Part shown: positions 49,752 through 59,128 of the stretch, piece after piece
Position numbering within the stretch: position 1 is the first letter of the stretch
Layout of the letters: every line of letters begins with the position of its first letter
Assembly (NCBI RefSeq): GCF_024609765.1
Contig: NZ_JANFDG010000005.1
Location: forward strand, 153,949-217,948
Length of the DNA stretch: 64,000 nt
From: Shinella pollutisoli
GTDB lineage: Bacteria > Pseudomonadota > Alphaproteobacteria > Rhizobiales > Rhizobiaceae
Reading direction: 5' to 3'
The notes under the pieces: generated by a model
The model's input: only the letters and a program-made list of their open reading frames with translations
Databases searched by the model: none
What the model was told of the DNA's origin: nothing
Program-made: the position numbers and the translations under genes

Positions 49752-52598
49752 TCAGAAGAAGCCGCGGCGCTGCCACCAGCCGCCGCGCTTCGGCTTCTCG
49801 GGCTCGTTCTCCGGCTCGCCTTCCTTGACGGCCGAGGACTTGACCACCGGCTCGGAGGCGATGCGCGACAGGTCGCGGTTGCCGCGGACGGGCTTCTCCG
49901 GCTCGTCGAGGTCGGCAGCGGCCGTCTCGACGGCGGGCTCGGCCGGGATTTCCGCCACCTCTTCGACGGGCGCCGCCTCGATCTCGGCGCGCACGGCCTC
50001 GTCGGTCGGCACCTCTTCGGCGACGCTCTCCTCGGCCGCGGCCTTGCGGCTGCGGCGCGCGCGCTTCGGCTTGGCGGGCGCTTCCTCCGCTTCGGCCTCG
50101 GCGACGACCGGCGCCTCGCCGGCCTCTTCTTCCGTCACCGAGACGATGGCGGCGGCCTCTTCCTCGTCGTCGCCTTCGTCGTCGTCATCATCCGCGGCGC
50201 CATCCTCGCCGGCGGCGTCCAGTGCCTCGTCGGCCCGGTTGCGGCGGCCGCCACGCTTGCCGCGGCGGCGGCGCTTGCGGCGCGGCTCGTCCGAATCGCC
50301 GGCCTCGGCCGCGGCCGGCGATTCCGCCTCGTCCCCGCCATTGCCGTCCGCTCCGTCGTCTTCCTCCAGGGTGTCCTCGTCGCCCGGCAGTTCGCCGCCG
50401 AAGGAGGCCGTGTCGGTGCCTTCGCCGTTCTCGCGGCCGCGGCCGCGACGGCGGCGGCGGCGCTTGCGCTTGCGGCCGTTCTCGTCCGAAGTGCCGTTCG
50501 CCTGCGCGGCGGCAGCAGCCGGACGGGCTTCGCCCTCGTCCTCGTCGAACTCCTCCTCGATGACGACGTCGTCCTCTTCCGGCTCGGGCTCGAAGTGCAG
50601 GATCTGCTCGATCTTGACCGGGTTTTCCACCGGCTCGCCGCGGTCGACCGCGAAATGCTGCGCGCCGATATGGGCGTCGGCCTCGATGATGATGCGCACG
50701 CCGAAGCGGGCCTCGTAGTCGACGATCGTGCCGCGCTTGTGGTTGAGCAGGTAGAGCGCGATGTCGGGCGTCGCGCGCACGGTGATGTTGTGCGTCGTGT
50801 TCTTGAGCAGGTATTCCTCGACGCCGCGCAGCACGTGCAGCGCCACCGACGACTGCGAGCGGATGTGGCCCGTGCCGTTGCAGTGCGGGCAGGTCTGCAT
50901 GGTCGATTCGAGCACCGAGGCGCGGATGCGCTGGCGCGACATCTCGAGCAGGCCGAAATGCGAGATGCGGCCGACCTGGATGCGGGCGCGGTCGTTCTTG
51001 AGATGGTCCTTGAGGCGTTTCTCGACGGCGCGGTTGTTGCGCTTCTCCTCCATGTCGATGAAGTCGATGACGACGAGGCCGGCGAGGTCGCGCAGGCGGA
51101 GCTGGCGCGCCACTTCCTCGGCCGCCTCCAGGTTCGTCTGCAGCGCGGTCTCCTCGATGGAGTGCTCGCGCGTCGAGCGGCCGGAGTTGACGTCGATCGA
51201 GACGAGCGCCTCGGTCTGGTTGATGATGATGTAGCCGCCGGATTTCAGCGTCACCTGCGGCTGCAGCATGCGGTCGAGCTGCGCCTCGATGCCGGAGCGC
51301 GAGAAGATCGGATGCACGTCGCGATAGGGCTGCACGACCTTCGCGTGGCTCGGCATCAGCATCTTCATGAAGGCTTTCGCCTCCTTGTAGCCTTCCTCGC
51401 CGGCGACGACGATCTCGCTGATGTCCTTGTTGTAGAGGTCGCGGATCGAGCGCTTGATCAGCGAGCCTTCCTCGTAGACGAGGCAGGGCGCGGTCGACGA
51501 CAGCGTCAGCGTGCGGACGTTCTCCCACAGGCGCATCAGGTATTCGAAGTCGCGCTTGATCTCGACCTTGGTGCGGTTGGCGCCGGCCGTGCGCAGGATG
51601 ACGCCCATGCCCTGCGGCACGTCGAGCTCGCGGGCGATCTCCTTCAGCCGCTTGCGGTCCTGCAGGTTGGTGATCTTGCGGGAGATGCCGCCGCCGCGCG
51701 CCGTGTTCGGCATCAGCACCGAGTAGCGGCCGGCGAGCGACAGATAGGTGGTGAGCGCCGCCCCCTTGTTGCCGCGCTCCTCCTTGGCGACCTGCACGAG
51801 CAGGATCTGCCGGCGCTTGATGACTTCCTGGATGCGGTACTGCTTGCGCGGCTTGCGGATGACGCGGTCCGGAACCTCTTCCATCGCGTCCTCGGCGCCG
51901 ACCGATTCGATGACTTCCTTCTCCTCGCCGTGATCGTCGTCATCGTCGTCGTCGCGCCGGCGGCGGCCGCGCTTGCGCTCGGCGGGTTCGGAAATCTCGT
52001 CCGTGTCGACGGCCATGGCCATCGCGCCGCCGGGCGTGTCGTCCTCGCCGCCCTCGGCGGCGGCCTCCGTGGCCTCGGGCGCGTCCTCGGCCTTGGCCTT
52101 CGCCTTGCGGGTGCGGCGCGGCTTCTTCGGCTTCTCGGCAGGCGCCTCCTCGGCGAGGTCGGCGGCGGCTTCCGCGACCTCGGCCTCGGGTGCGGCCTCG
52201 ACCGGGGCCTCCTCGACGGCGGCCTCGGCCGCAGCGGCGGGCGCCTCGTCCGCGCCCGCGAGATCGCGCGCCGTCTCGACCGGCTCGACGTCGTCGTCGC
52301 CGCGGCGATGCTCCTCGGCTTCCGCCTTCAGGAGCGCCTGCCGGTCGGCGAGCGGGATCTGGTAGTAGTCGGGGTGGATTTCGGCGAAGGCCAGGAAGCC
52401 GTGGCGGTTGCCGCCGTAGTCGACGAAGGCCGCCTGCAGCGACGGCTCGACGCGCGTGACCTTGGCAAGGTAGATGTTGCCGCGGATCTGCTTCTTGTAT
52501 TGGGATTCGAAGTCGAATTCTTCTATGCGGTTCCCGCGTACGACGACAACCCGCGTCTCCTCTGCGTGAGACGCATCGATAAGCATTTTCTCTGCCAT
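49752..52598 (-). CDS. rne: ribonuclease E/G with an acidic insertion in the S1 domain
   Basis: The central RNA-degradosome endonuclease, 948 residues. The S1 domain (residues 36-90 and about 260-300) is split by an insertion of about 170 residues rich in Glu, Ala and Asp and containing a run of aspartates. The catalytic Asp residues are in VSIDVNSGRST and VVIDFIDMEEKRN, and the Zn-link is CPHCNGTG near residue 572. The long C-terminal tail (about 660-948) is acidic/basic and low complexity, ending KRGGWWQRRGFF, which is the typical alphaproteobacterial end. ATG 52598 gives MAEKMLIDASHAEE. Confidence 0.95.
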   Translation of the reverse strand: MAEKMLIDASHAEETRVVVVRGNRIEEFDFESQYKKQIRGNIYLAKVTRVEPSLQAAFVDYGGNRHGFLAFAEIHPDYYQIPLADRQALLKAEAEEHRRGDDDVEPVETARDLAGADEAPAAAAEAAVEEAPVEAAPEAEVAEAAADLAEEAPAEKPKKPRRTRKAKAKAEDAPEATEAAAEGGEDDTPGGAMAMAVDTDEISEPAERKRGRRRRDDDDDDDHGEEKEVIESVGAEDAMEEVPDRVIRKPRKQYRIQEVIKRRQILLVQVAKEERGNKGAALTTYLSLAGRYSVLMPNTARGGGISRKITNLQDRKRLKEIARELDVPQGMGVILRTAGANRTKVEIKRDFEYLMRLWENVRTLTLSSTAPCLVYEEGSLIKRSIRDLYNKDISEIVVAGEEGYKEAKAFMKMLMPSHAKVVQPYRDVHPIFSRSGIEAQLDRMLQPQVTLKSGGYIIINQTEALVSIDVNSGRSTREHSIEETALQTNLEAAEEVARQLRLRDLAGLVVIDFIDMEEKRNNRAVEKRLKDHLKNDRARIQVGRISHFGLLEMSRQRIRASVLESTMQTCPHCNGTGHIRSQSSVALHVLRGVEEYLLKNTTHNITVRATPDIALYLLNHKRGTIVDYEARFGVRIIIEADAHIGAQHFAVDRGEPVENPVKIEQILHFEPEPEEDDVVIEEEFDEDEGEARPAAAAAQANGTSDENGRKRKRRRRRRGRGRENGEGTDTASFGGELPGDEDTLEEDDGADGNGGDEAESPAAAEAGDSDEPRRKRRRRGKRGGRRNRADEALDAAGEDGAADDDDDEGDDEEEAAAIVSVTEEEAGEAPVVAEAEAEEAPAKPKRARRSRKAAAEESVAEEVPTDEAVRAEIEAAPVEEVAEIPAEPAVETAAADLDEPEKPVRGNRDLSRIASEPVVKSSAVKEGEPENEPEKPKRGGWWQRRGFF

Positions 52599-53237
52599 TT
52601 AGATTGTGCTCCTCGACGCAAGGCCGCTCCGTCTGGCGAACGGTCCCTTGAGAAGGACGTGCCGAAAGAGGAGGGGGTTGCGCCGGATATGTAAAGTCCC
52701 GTCCGGTGCGGTTGGGCGGGCAGCGGCCAGACAGAGGCCGGGATGTCATCCCGGTGCCTGTTATCCTCTGGGAAAATCCGCTGCGACAACATCAACGTCC
52801 AAACGAGAATGCCAATGCCATAGACCTGTCGGTCCGATGAGTTTGCCCCGCATGGGGCGAAGGTGGAAAACCACCCGAACAAGTCCGGCCACCGCCGGAT
52901 TACGCGATTCAATCGGCCGGGAGAAAGCGGTGCGACGGCGGATGAGGGCCCGGTTTGGCGCCAAGTCCCGACGAGGTTAGGTCCCGTCATGGGGTGGCTG
53001 CCCGATCGAACGATCTATCCCGTCTAATCTTTCTCCCTGATCTTGCTTTTATGGCCTATATGCCACAATGGCAAGGGAAAAGCCCGAAGCGTCATAATAT
53101 TGATGAAATTGGCATGATCCGTGCGCAGGCGGTCGACCGGCCCCGCGCCGGCAACCTTCGCTTAACCATATGAGGGCATCCATGGGCCTTGTTCCGCACC
53201 GCGCTTCGCGGTCCCCACGCGCTTGAACGGGCTTTCG
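52599..53237. other. 639-base divergent intergenic region (rne leader and amidase promoter)
   Basis: This region separates rne (-) and the amidase gene (+). I see no credible gene. The part near rne may be a long 5' leader, as known for rne autoregulation in enterobacteria, but I could not define a structure or promoter. The right half is AT-richer, with GTCATAATATTGATG near 53092, a possible -10 region for the amidase gene. Confidence 0.4.
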
Positions 53238-54482
53238 ATGCCGAAACTCACCGTTGCGACCGATGTCTTCCGCCTCCTCGCCGCCGGCCTGCTGACGCTC
53301 CTCACCGTCCTCGGCCCGGCCGCGGCCGCCGCGCCCGAGCCCTCGCAGCCGCTGCTCGTCTTCTCCGCCCGCATCGCCGGCGACGATGCCCGCACCCGCC
53401 TCGTCCTCGACTTCGACAGGAAGCCGGATTTCGAGGTCCACTACGTCGCCAATCCCTACCGCATCGTCATCGACCTGCCGGAGACCGGCTTCGGCGTGAA
53501 GCCGGAGGAGCTCGCCGCGCGCGGCATCTTCACCGACATCCGCTACGGCACGATGGCGGCGGGGCGCTCGCGCATCGTGCTGACGGCCGCCCGCCCGGTC
53601 GGCGTCGTGCTCGCCGAGGTGCAGGAGGAGGAGGAGGCCTCGACCTGGCGGCTCGTCGTCGACGCGGCGATCGTCACCGACCAGGCCTTCCAGGGCCTGG
53701 TGGAGAAGCAGAGCTGGAAGGACACGGCCGCGGCGGGCGCCGGGGAGCGCGCACCCTTCCTGCTGCCGGGCGCCGGCGCGACCGACGGCCCCTTCGTGGT
53801 GGCGGTCGACGCCGGCCACGGCGGCATCGACGACGGCGCGCGCGGCGGGGTGACGAAGACGGAGGAGAAGCACGTCACGCTCGCCTTCGCCCGCGAGCTC
53901 GCCGAGGCGCTGAACGCGCTTGCCGACACGCGCGCCTTCCTGACGCGGGACAAGGACGAGTTCCTCTCCCTTTCCCAGCGCGTGCAGCTCGCCCGCAGCG
54001 GCGGCGCGAACCTGCTGATCTCCATCCATGCCGACACGCTGCGCCAGAAGGACATCCGCGGCGCGACCGTCTACACCATTTCCGACAAGGCCTCCGACAG
54101 CCTCGCCGCCAATCTCGCCGAGCGCGAGAACCTCTCCGACCAGCTTGCCGGCATGGCGCTCGAAAGCGAGCCGGCCGAGGTCGCCGACATCCTGCTCGAT
54201 CTCACCCGCCGCGAGACGCAGGCCTTCTCGATCAGCCTCGCCTCCAGCGTCGTCAGCGCCTTCGAGGGCGAGGTGGCGCTGATCAACAACCCGCACCGCC
54301 ATGCCGGCTTCCGCGTGCTGACGGCGCCGGACGTGCCTTCGGTCCTGCTCGAGCTCGGCTTCATGTCGAACAAGGACGACGAGCAGCTGCTGATCGATCC
54401 GAAGTGGCGCAGGAAGGTGGCGGGCCTCGTGGCGAAGGCCGTGGAGCGCTACCGCGCCGCCGTCGTCGCCAACGGCGGCTGA
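53238..54482 (+). CDS. N-acetylmuramoyl-L-alanine amidase with AMIN domain
   Basis: Periplasmic amidase that cuts the peptide from the glycan during cell separation. The 414 residues have a signal peptide (about 1-32), an AMIN domain (about 40-150), and an Amidase_3 domain (about 190-410). Zinc ligands are His in VAVDAGHGGIDDG, Glu in KTEEKHVTLAFA and His in LISIHADTL; the catalytic Glu is in LLELGFMSNKDDE. The start ATG 53238 (MPKLTVATDVFRLL) is preferred over the in-frame TTG 53223. It is followed by the PBP1A gene. Confidence 0.93.
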   Translation: MPKLTVATDVFRLLAAGLLTLLTVLGPAAAAAPEPSQPLLVFSARIAGDDARTRLVLDFDRKPDFEVHYVANPYRIVIDLPETGFGVKPEELAARGIFTDIRYGTMAAGRSRIVLTAARPVGVVLAEVQEEEEASTWRLVVDAAIVTDQAFQGLVEKQSWKDTAAAGAGERAPFLLPGAGATDGPFVVAVDAGHGGIDDGARGGVTKTEEKHVTLAFARELAEALNALADTRAFLTRDKDEFLSLSQRVQLARSGGANLLISIHADTLRQKDIRGATVYTISDKASDSLAANLAERENLSDQLAGMALESEPAEVADILLDLTRRETQAFSISLASSVVSAFEGEVALINNPHRHAGFRVLTAPDVPSVLLELGFMSNKDDEQLLIDPKWRRKVAGLVAKAVERYRAAVVANGG

Positions 54483-54665
54483 GGGCCGCGGCCTGTGCCG
54501 GAAAAGTGACAGCGGCCGCCATTGTGCGGTGGCCACGGGCGGGCGCATGCTGTAAGCCCTATTTTCCTCACATTCCGGTCGCTACACGGGTGGGAAAATC
54601 GGCAGCCGAGTCTGCCGCGACGGGGCGGGGCCAGATCGCGCCCGCCGGCCCGTGCCGGGGAATGT

Positions 54666-54679
54666 TGACGTCATATAAT
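54666..54679 (+). promoter_or_regulatory. probable promoter of the PBP1A gene
   Basis: A perfect TATAAT -10 (54674-54679) is preceded directly by the palindrome TGACGTCA (54666-54673). No good -35 is visible at 17 bases, so the palindrome might be an operator or activator site. It lies 24 bases before the start codon. Confidence 0.4.
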
Positions 54680-54702
54680 ATAAAGGCATCGGTAATCGGC
54701 TC

Positions 54703-57153
54703 ATGGTCAGACTGATTGGATATTTCTTCGGGATCGGCGCGGTTTTCTTCCTCGTCGTCGCCGCCGCCGTGGCGCTCTATCTCGGAAATGTCGCGAAGGA
54801 TCTTCCCGACTACGAGGTGCTGAGCAACTACGCGCCGCCCGTGACGACGCGCATGCATGCCGGCAACGGCGCGCTGATGGCCGAATATGCCCGCGAGCGC
54901 CGGCTCTACCTGCCGATCCAGGCCATTCCCGACCGCGTCAAGGCCGCCTTCCTCTCGGCGGAGGACAAGAACTTCTACCAGCATCCGGGCGTCGACGTGA
55001 CGGGCCTCTTCCGCGCCATCGTCACCAACCTGCAGAACATGGGCTCCGGCCGCCGCCCGGTCGGCGCCTCGACCATCACCCAGCAGGTCGCCAAGAATTT
55101 CCTGCTCTCCTCCGACCAGACGATCGACCGCAAGGTGAAGGAGGCGATCCTCTCCTTCCGCATCGAGCAGGCCTATTCCAAGGACCGCATCCTCGAGCTC
55201 TATCTCAACGAGATCTTCTTCGGCCTCAATTCCTACGGCATCGCCGGCGCCGCACTCACCTATTTCGACAAGTCGGTGACGGAGCTCTCGATCGCCGAGA
55301 CCGCCTATCTCGCCGCCCTGCCGAAAGGCCCGTCGAACTACCATCCCTTCCGCCGCACCGAGGCCGCGATCGAGCGGCGCAACTGGGTGATCGACCGCAT
55401 GGTCGAGAACGGCTACGTGTCGGCCTCCGACGGTGCCGAGGCCAAGGCCCAGCCGCTCGGCGTGACGCCGCGCCACCGCGGCTCCTATCTCTTCGCCTCG
55501 GAATTCTTCGCCGAGGAGGTGCGCCGCCAGATCATCGAGCGCTACGGCGACAACGCGCTCTACGAGGGCGGGCTTTCGGTGCGCACCTCGCTCGACCCGC
55601 GCATCCAGGTCGCCGCCCGCAAGGCGCTGCAGCACGGCCTCGTCAGCTATGACGAGCGGCGCGGCTTCCACGGGCCGGTCAAGACGATCGAGATCGGCGG
55701 CGACTGGGGCGTCGAACTCGCCAAGATCGACGCGCTGTCGGACGTGCCGGAATGGAAGCTCGCCGTCGTGCTCGCCGTCGACGAGAGCGGTGCCGATATC
55801 GGCCTGCAGCCGCGCAAGGAGGCCTCCGGCAAGGTGGTCGAGGAGCGCGTGACGGGCCGCATCGAGGCGAAGAACATGGCCTGGGCCTACCGCTCGGCCA
55901 AGGGCGACCGCAAGACGGCGAAATCGCCCGCCGGCGTGTTCGGTCCCGGCGACGTCGTCTATGTCGAGCCGACCGAGGACGGCGCCTCCTACCGCCTGCG
56001 CCAGCCGCCCAAGGTGCAGGGCGGCCTCGTCGCCATGGACCCGCACACCGGCCGCGTGCTCGCCATGGTCGGCGGCTTCTCCTTCGCCCAGTCGGAGTTC
56101 AACCGCGCCACCCAGGCGATGCGCCAGCCGGGTTCCTCCTTCAAGCCCTTCGTCTATGCGGCGGCGCTCGACAACGGCTATACGCCGGCCTCCGTCATCA
56201 TGGACGCGCCGATCGAGATCGTCGCCGGCGGCCAGGTCTGGCGCCCGCAGAACTACGGCGGCGGCGCCGCCGGTCCCTCGACGCTGCGCCTCGGCATCGA
56301 GCGCTCGCGCAACCTGATGACGGTCAGGCTTGCCAACGACATGGGCATGAACCTCGTCGCCGAATATGCCGAGCGCTTCGGCATCTACGACAAGATGTAT
56401 CCGGTGCTCTCCATGTCGCTCGGCTCGGGCGAGACGACGGTGCTGCGCATGGTCTCGGCCTATTCGGTACTCGCCAACGGCGGCAAGCAGATCAAGCCCT
56501 CGCTGATCGACCGCATCCAGGACCGCTACGGCAAGACGATCTTCCGCCACGAGGAGCGCACCTGCGACGACTGCAACGCCAACGACTGGGAAAGCCAGGA
56601 GGAGCCGGTGCTGGTCGACAACCGCGAGCAGGTGCTCGACCCGATGACCGCCTACCAGATCACCTCGATGATGGAGGGCGTCGTCACGCGCGGCACGGCG
56701 GCGGGCAAGATCAAGCTCGACCGGCCGGTTGCCGGCAAGACGGGCACCACCAACGACGAGAAGGACGCCTGGTTCGTCGGCTACACGCCGGACCTCGTCG
56801 CCGGCCTCTATCTCGGCTTCGACAACCCGGCCCCGCTCGGCCGCGGCGCGACCGGCGGCTCGCTCGCCTCGCCCGTCTTCAACGAGTTCATGCAGGCGGC
56901 CCTCGAGGGAACGCAGCCGACCAAGTTCATCATCCCGGAAGGCATGAAGCTGATCCCCGTCAACCGCAAGACCGGCATGCAGGCCAACGCCGGCGATCCG
57001 GACACGATCATGGAAGCCTTCAAGCCCGGCACCGGCCCGGCCGACGTCTTCTCGGTCATCGGCGGCGACGAGTTCGCCACGCCCGAGGAGATCCTGCGCT
57101 CCTCGCCGCAGGCCAACCAGGCGATCACCGGCGGCGGCGGCGGCCTGTTCTGA
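54703..57153 (+). CDS. mrcA: penicillin-binding protein 1A
   Basis: Bifunctional class A PBP that polymerises and crosslinks peptidoglycan. The 816 residues have a short cytosolic start, one membrane anchor (about residues 5-28), the glycosyltransferase domain (with SAEDKNFYQHPGVD near residue 85 and GASTITQQVAKNFLL), an OB-like domain, and the transpeptidase domain with SSFKPF (catalytic Ser) near residue 479, the SRN motif in ERSRNLMTV and KTGTT near 679. This is the PBP1A type by the inserted OB domain. A stem-loop follows. Confidence 0.95.
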   Translation: MVRLIGYFFGIGAVFFLVVAAAVALYLGNVAKDLPDYEVLSNYAPPVTTRMHAGNGALMAEYARERRLYLPIQAIPDRVKAAFLSAEDKNFYQHPGVDVTGLFRAIVTNLQNMGSGRRPVGASTITQQVAKNFLLSSDQTIDRKVKEAILSFRIEQAYSKDRILELYLNEIFFGLNSYGIAGAALTYFDKSVTELSIAETAYLAALPKGPSNYHPFRRTEAAIERRNWVIDRMVENGYVSASDGAEAKAQPLGVTPRHRGSYLFASEFFAEEVRRQIIERYGDNALYEGGLSVRTSLDPRIQVAARKALQHGLVSYDERRGFHGPVKTIEIGGDWGVELAKIDALSDVPEWKLAVVLAVDESGADIGLQPRKEASGKVVEERVTGRIEAKNMAWAYRSAKGDRKTAKSPAGVFGPGDVVYVEPTEDGASYRLRQPPKVQGGLVAMDPHTGRVLAMVGGFSFAQSEFNRATQAMRQPGSSFKPFVYAAALDNGYTPASVIMDAPIEIVAGGQVWRPQNYGGGAAGPSTLRLGIERSRNLMTVRLANDMGMNLVAEYAERFGIYDKMYPVLSMSLGSGETTVLRMVSAYSVLANGGKQIKPSLIDRIQDRYGKTIFRHEERTCDDCNANDWESQEEPVLVDNREQVLDPMTAYQITSMMEGVVTRGTAAGKIKLDRPVAGKTGTTNDEKDAWFVGYTPDLVAGLYLGFDNPAPLGRGATGGSLASPVFNEFMQAALEGTQPTKFIIPEGMKLIPVNRKTGMQANAGDPDTIMEAFKPGTGPADVFSVIGGDEFATPEEILRSSPQANQAITGGGGGLF

Positions 57154-57176
57154 TCCAGCTGCCGGCACATCTCGGG

Positions 57177-57206
57177 GCGGGCGCGGGGCTTTACATCCGC
57201 GCCCGC
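57177..57206 (+). terminator. stem-loop downstream of mrcA
   Basis: GCGGGCGCGG pairs perfectly with CCGCGCCCGC around a 10-base loop. It is followed by TCTCACTATTTC and ends the mrcA transcript, 47 bases before prfB. Confidence 0.6.
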
Positions 57207-57252
57207 TCTCACTATTTCAGGCCACCCCGAAACAGCATCGAAGAAAGCGGAC

Positions 57253-58384
57253 ATGCGAGCGGAAATCGAGAACGTCGTCGACGAGATCAAGCAGGCCATA
57301 AGCCTGCTGAGGAGGCATCTTTGACTGGGATCAGGCGGTAAGACGACTGGACTGGTTGAACAACAAGGCAGAGGACCCCAACCTCTGGAACGATGCCCAG
57401 GAAGCCCAGAAGCTGATGCGCGAGCGCCAGCAGCTGGACGAGGCCATCGGCGGCGTGAAGGCCATCGAGCAGCAGCTGAAGGACAATGTCGAGCTGATCG
57501 AGCTCGGCGAGGAGGAGGGCGACCAGGCGATCGTCAAGGACGCCGAGGAGGCGCTGAAGGCGCTCGCCGCCGAGGCCGCGCGCAAGCAGGTCGAGGCGAT
57601 GCTCTCCGGCGAGGCCGACGGCAACGACACCTATCTGGAAGTCCACTCCGGCGCCGGCGGCACCGAGAGCCAGGACTGGGCGAACATGCTGCTGCGCATG
57701 TACACGCGCTGGGCGGAGCGCTCCGGCTTCAAGGTCGAGGTGCTCGAAGTCCATGACGGCGAAGAGGCCGGCATCAAGTCCGCGACGATCCTCGTCAAGG
57801 GCCACAATGCCTATGGCTGGCTGAAGACCGAATCGGGCGTGCACCGCCTCGTGCGCATCTCGCCCTATGACAGCAACGCGCGCCGCCACACCTCCTTCTC
57901 CTCGATCTGGGTCTATCCGGTGGTGGACGACTCGATCAACATCGAGGTGAACGAGAGCGACTGCCGCATCGACACCTACCGCTCCTCGGGTGCCGGCGGC
58001 CAGCACGTCAACACGACCGATTCGGCCGTGCGCATCACGCACATCCCGACCGGCATCGTCGTGGCCTGCCAGCAGGAACGCTCGCAGCACAAGAACCGCG
58101 CCAAGGCCTGGGACATGCTGCGCGCGCGCCTCTACGAGGCGGAGCTCAAGAAGCGCGAGGAGGCGGCCAACGCCGAATCGGCCTCGAAGACCGACATCGG
58201 CTGGGGCCACCAGATCCGCTCCTACGTGCTGCAGCCCTATCAGCTGGTGAAGGACCTGCGCACCGGCGTCGAGAGCACCGCGCCCTCGGACGTCCTCGAC
58301 GGCGCGCTGGACCCGTTCATGGAGGCAGCGCTCGCCCACCGCGTCAGCGGCGGCGGCGATGCGGTGGTGGACGACCTGAACTGA
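57253..58384 (+). CDS. prfB: peptide chain release factor 2 with programmed +1 frameshift
   Basis: RF2 ends translation at UAA and UGA. The gene is split over two frames: ATG 57253 starts [20 protein letters not shown] and reaches CAT CTT TGA at 57316-57324; skipping one T (57322) continues GAC TGG GAT... to the stop at 58384, giving 376 residues in total. The region has a Shine-Dalgarno-like GAGGAGG (57309-57315), 3 bases before CTT, as in E. coli prfB. The GGQ motif is in [15 protein letters not shown] near residue 250. The stop-codon recognition tripeptide is SPY ([11 protein letters not shown]) instead of the E. coli SPF. Confidence 0.95.
57309..57325 (+). promoter_or_regulatory. programmed +1 frameshift site of prfB
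   Basis: GAGGAGG-CAT-CTT-TGA-C: internal Shine-Dalgarno, slippery CTT and in-frame UGA followed by C. Low RF2 slows termination at UGA and favours the +1 shift, so RF2 regulates its own synthesis. Confidence 0.95.
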
Positions 58385-58428
58385 CCTTCGGCCGCGGGTC
58401 GGCGGTCTCCGCCGATCTCCCGGTCTTG

Positions 58429-58537
58429 CCCCGTCCGGCCTGCCGGCCACCTCCTCCTTGGCTGCGGGGAGAAGGAGATGTGCCGCATCGCTTCCCGAAC
58501 CCTCACCCTCTCCCCGCAGGCGGGGAGAGGGTGAGGG
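58429..58537. repeat. family B palindromic repeats after prfB
   Basis: A partly decayed CCCCGTCCGGCCTGCCGGCCACC with GCGGGGAGAAGG (58429-58476), then ACCCTCACCCTCTCCCCGCAGGC and GGGGAGAGGGTGAGGG as inverted arms (about 58499-58537). Confidence 0.7.
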
Positions 58538-58597
58538 CGAGGGGCAAAGCCGCATATGCGATAGTCCTGCCGTCGAGGGGAGGGCGAGCCTCCGTCC

Positions 58598-59083
58598 TCA
58601 GTTCGTCGCCCGCTCGACCTTGATGTCGCCGAGGTCGTCGATCAGCACGGTCCAGCTTTCCGGCTCGGCCACGGCGGGGTCGGTCTTGAGATAGACGGTG
58701 GCGAAGAGGCCGGGCTGGATGGTGATGCCGGCGGAATTCTCCGGGCGGATGTCGGTGACGTAGGGCTTCAGCGCCGAGAATTCTTCCAGCACCGTGGAAC
58801 TGGCGATCTTCGGCCCGTCAGGCGTCGCCTCGATCTGCTGGAGGTGGACGAGCGCCGTGCCGTCCGGCTGGCGTTCGGCGACCAGCTTGTAGTAGCCGCG
58901 CCGCGCCGCCTGCGGGGCGGTTGCCTCCTCCGCATCGTCCTCTGCATCCGGCAGTTCCTCCCAGAAGCCGCTGGAGACGACGAAGGTGATCGTGGCGGGC
59001 ACGGGCGGCTCGTCCTCCGCCCGTGCGCAGAGCGGCACGAGGACGAGGGCGGCAAGCGCGGTCGCGAAGAGGGGCCGGATCAT
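58598..59083 (-). CDS. exported protein of unknown function
   Basis: I do not recognise the family. The 161-residue product starts MIRPLFATALAALVLVPLC, a signal peptide with cleavage after ARA (about residue 22), so it is periplasmic or outer-envelope. The mature part is beta-rich, with an acidic stretch (ELPDAEDDAEEATAP) and FSALKPYVTDIRPENSAGI. No catalytic motif is visible. It is on the same strand as nadK, 45 bases downstream of its stop. Confidence 0.78.
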   Translation of the reverse strand: MIRPLFATALAALVLVPLCARAEDEPPVPATITFVVSSGFWEELPDAEDDAEEATAPQAARRGYYKLVAERQPDGTALVHLQQIEATPDGPKIASSTVLEEFSALKPYVTDIRPENSAGITIQPGLFATVYLKTDPAVAEPESWTVLIDDLGDIKVERATN

Positions 59084-59128
59084 GGGCGAACTCCTTGGCC
59101 GGGAGGCTATATCAGCCGGCATCGCGCC

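Noticed and set aside
49322..49828. A protein of 168 codons starting in copy 2 of the 258-bp repeat
   Set aside because: The frame is open in both copies, but the sequence is palindromic and low in coding signal, and it runs on into rne antisense. I consider the repeat non-coding.
52955..53173. A 72-codon frame in the rne-amidase gap
   Set aside because: It has no ribosome-binding site or family resemblance, and lies in AT-richer DNA that looks like a promoter region.
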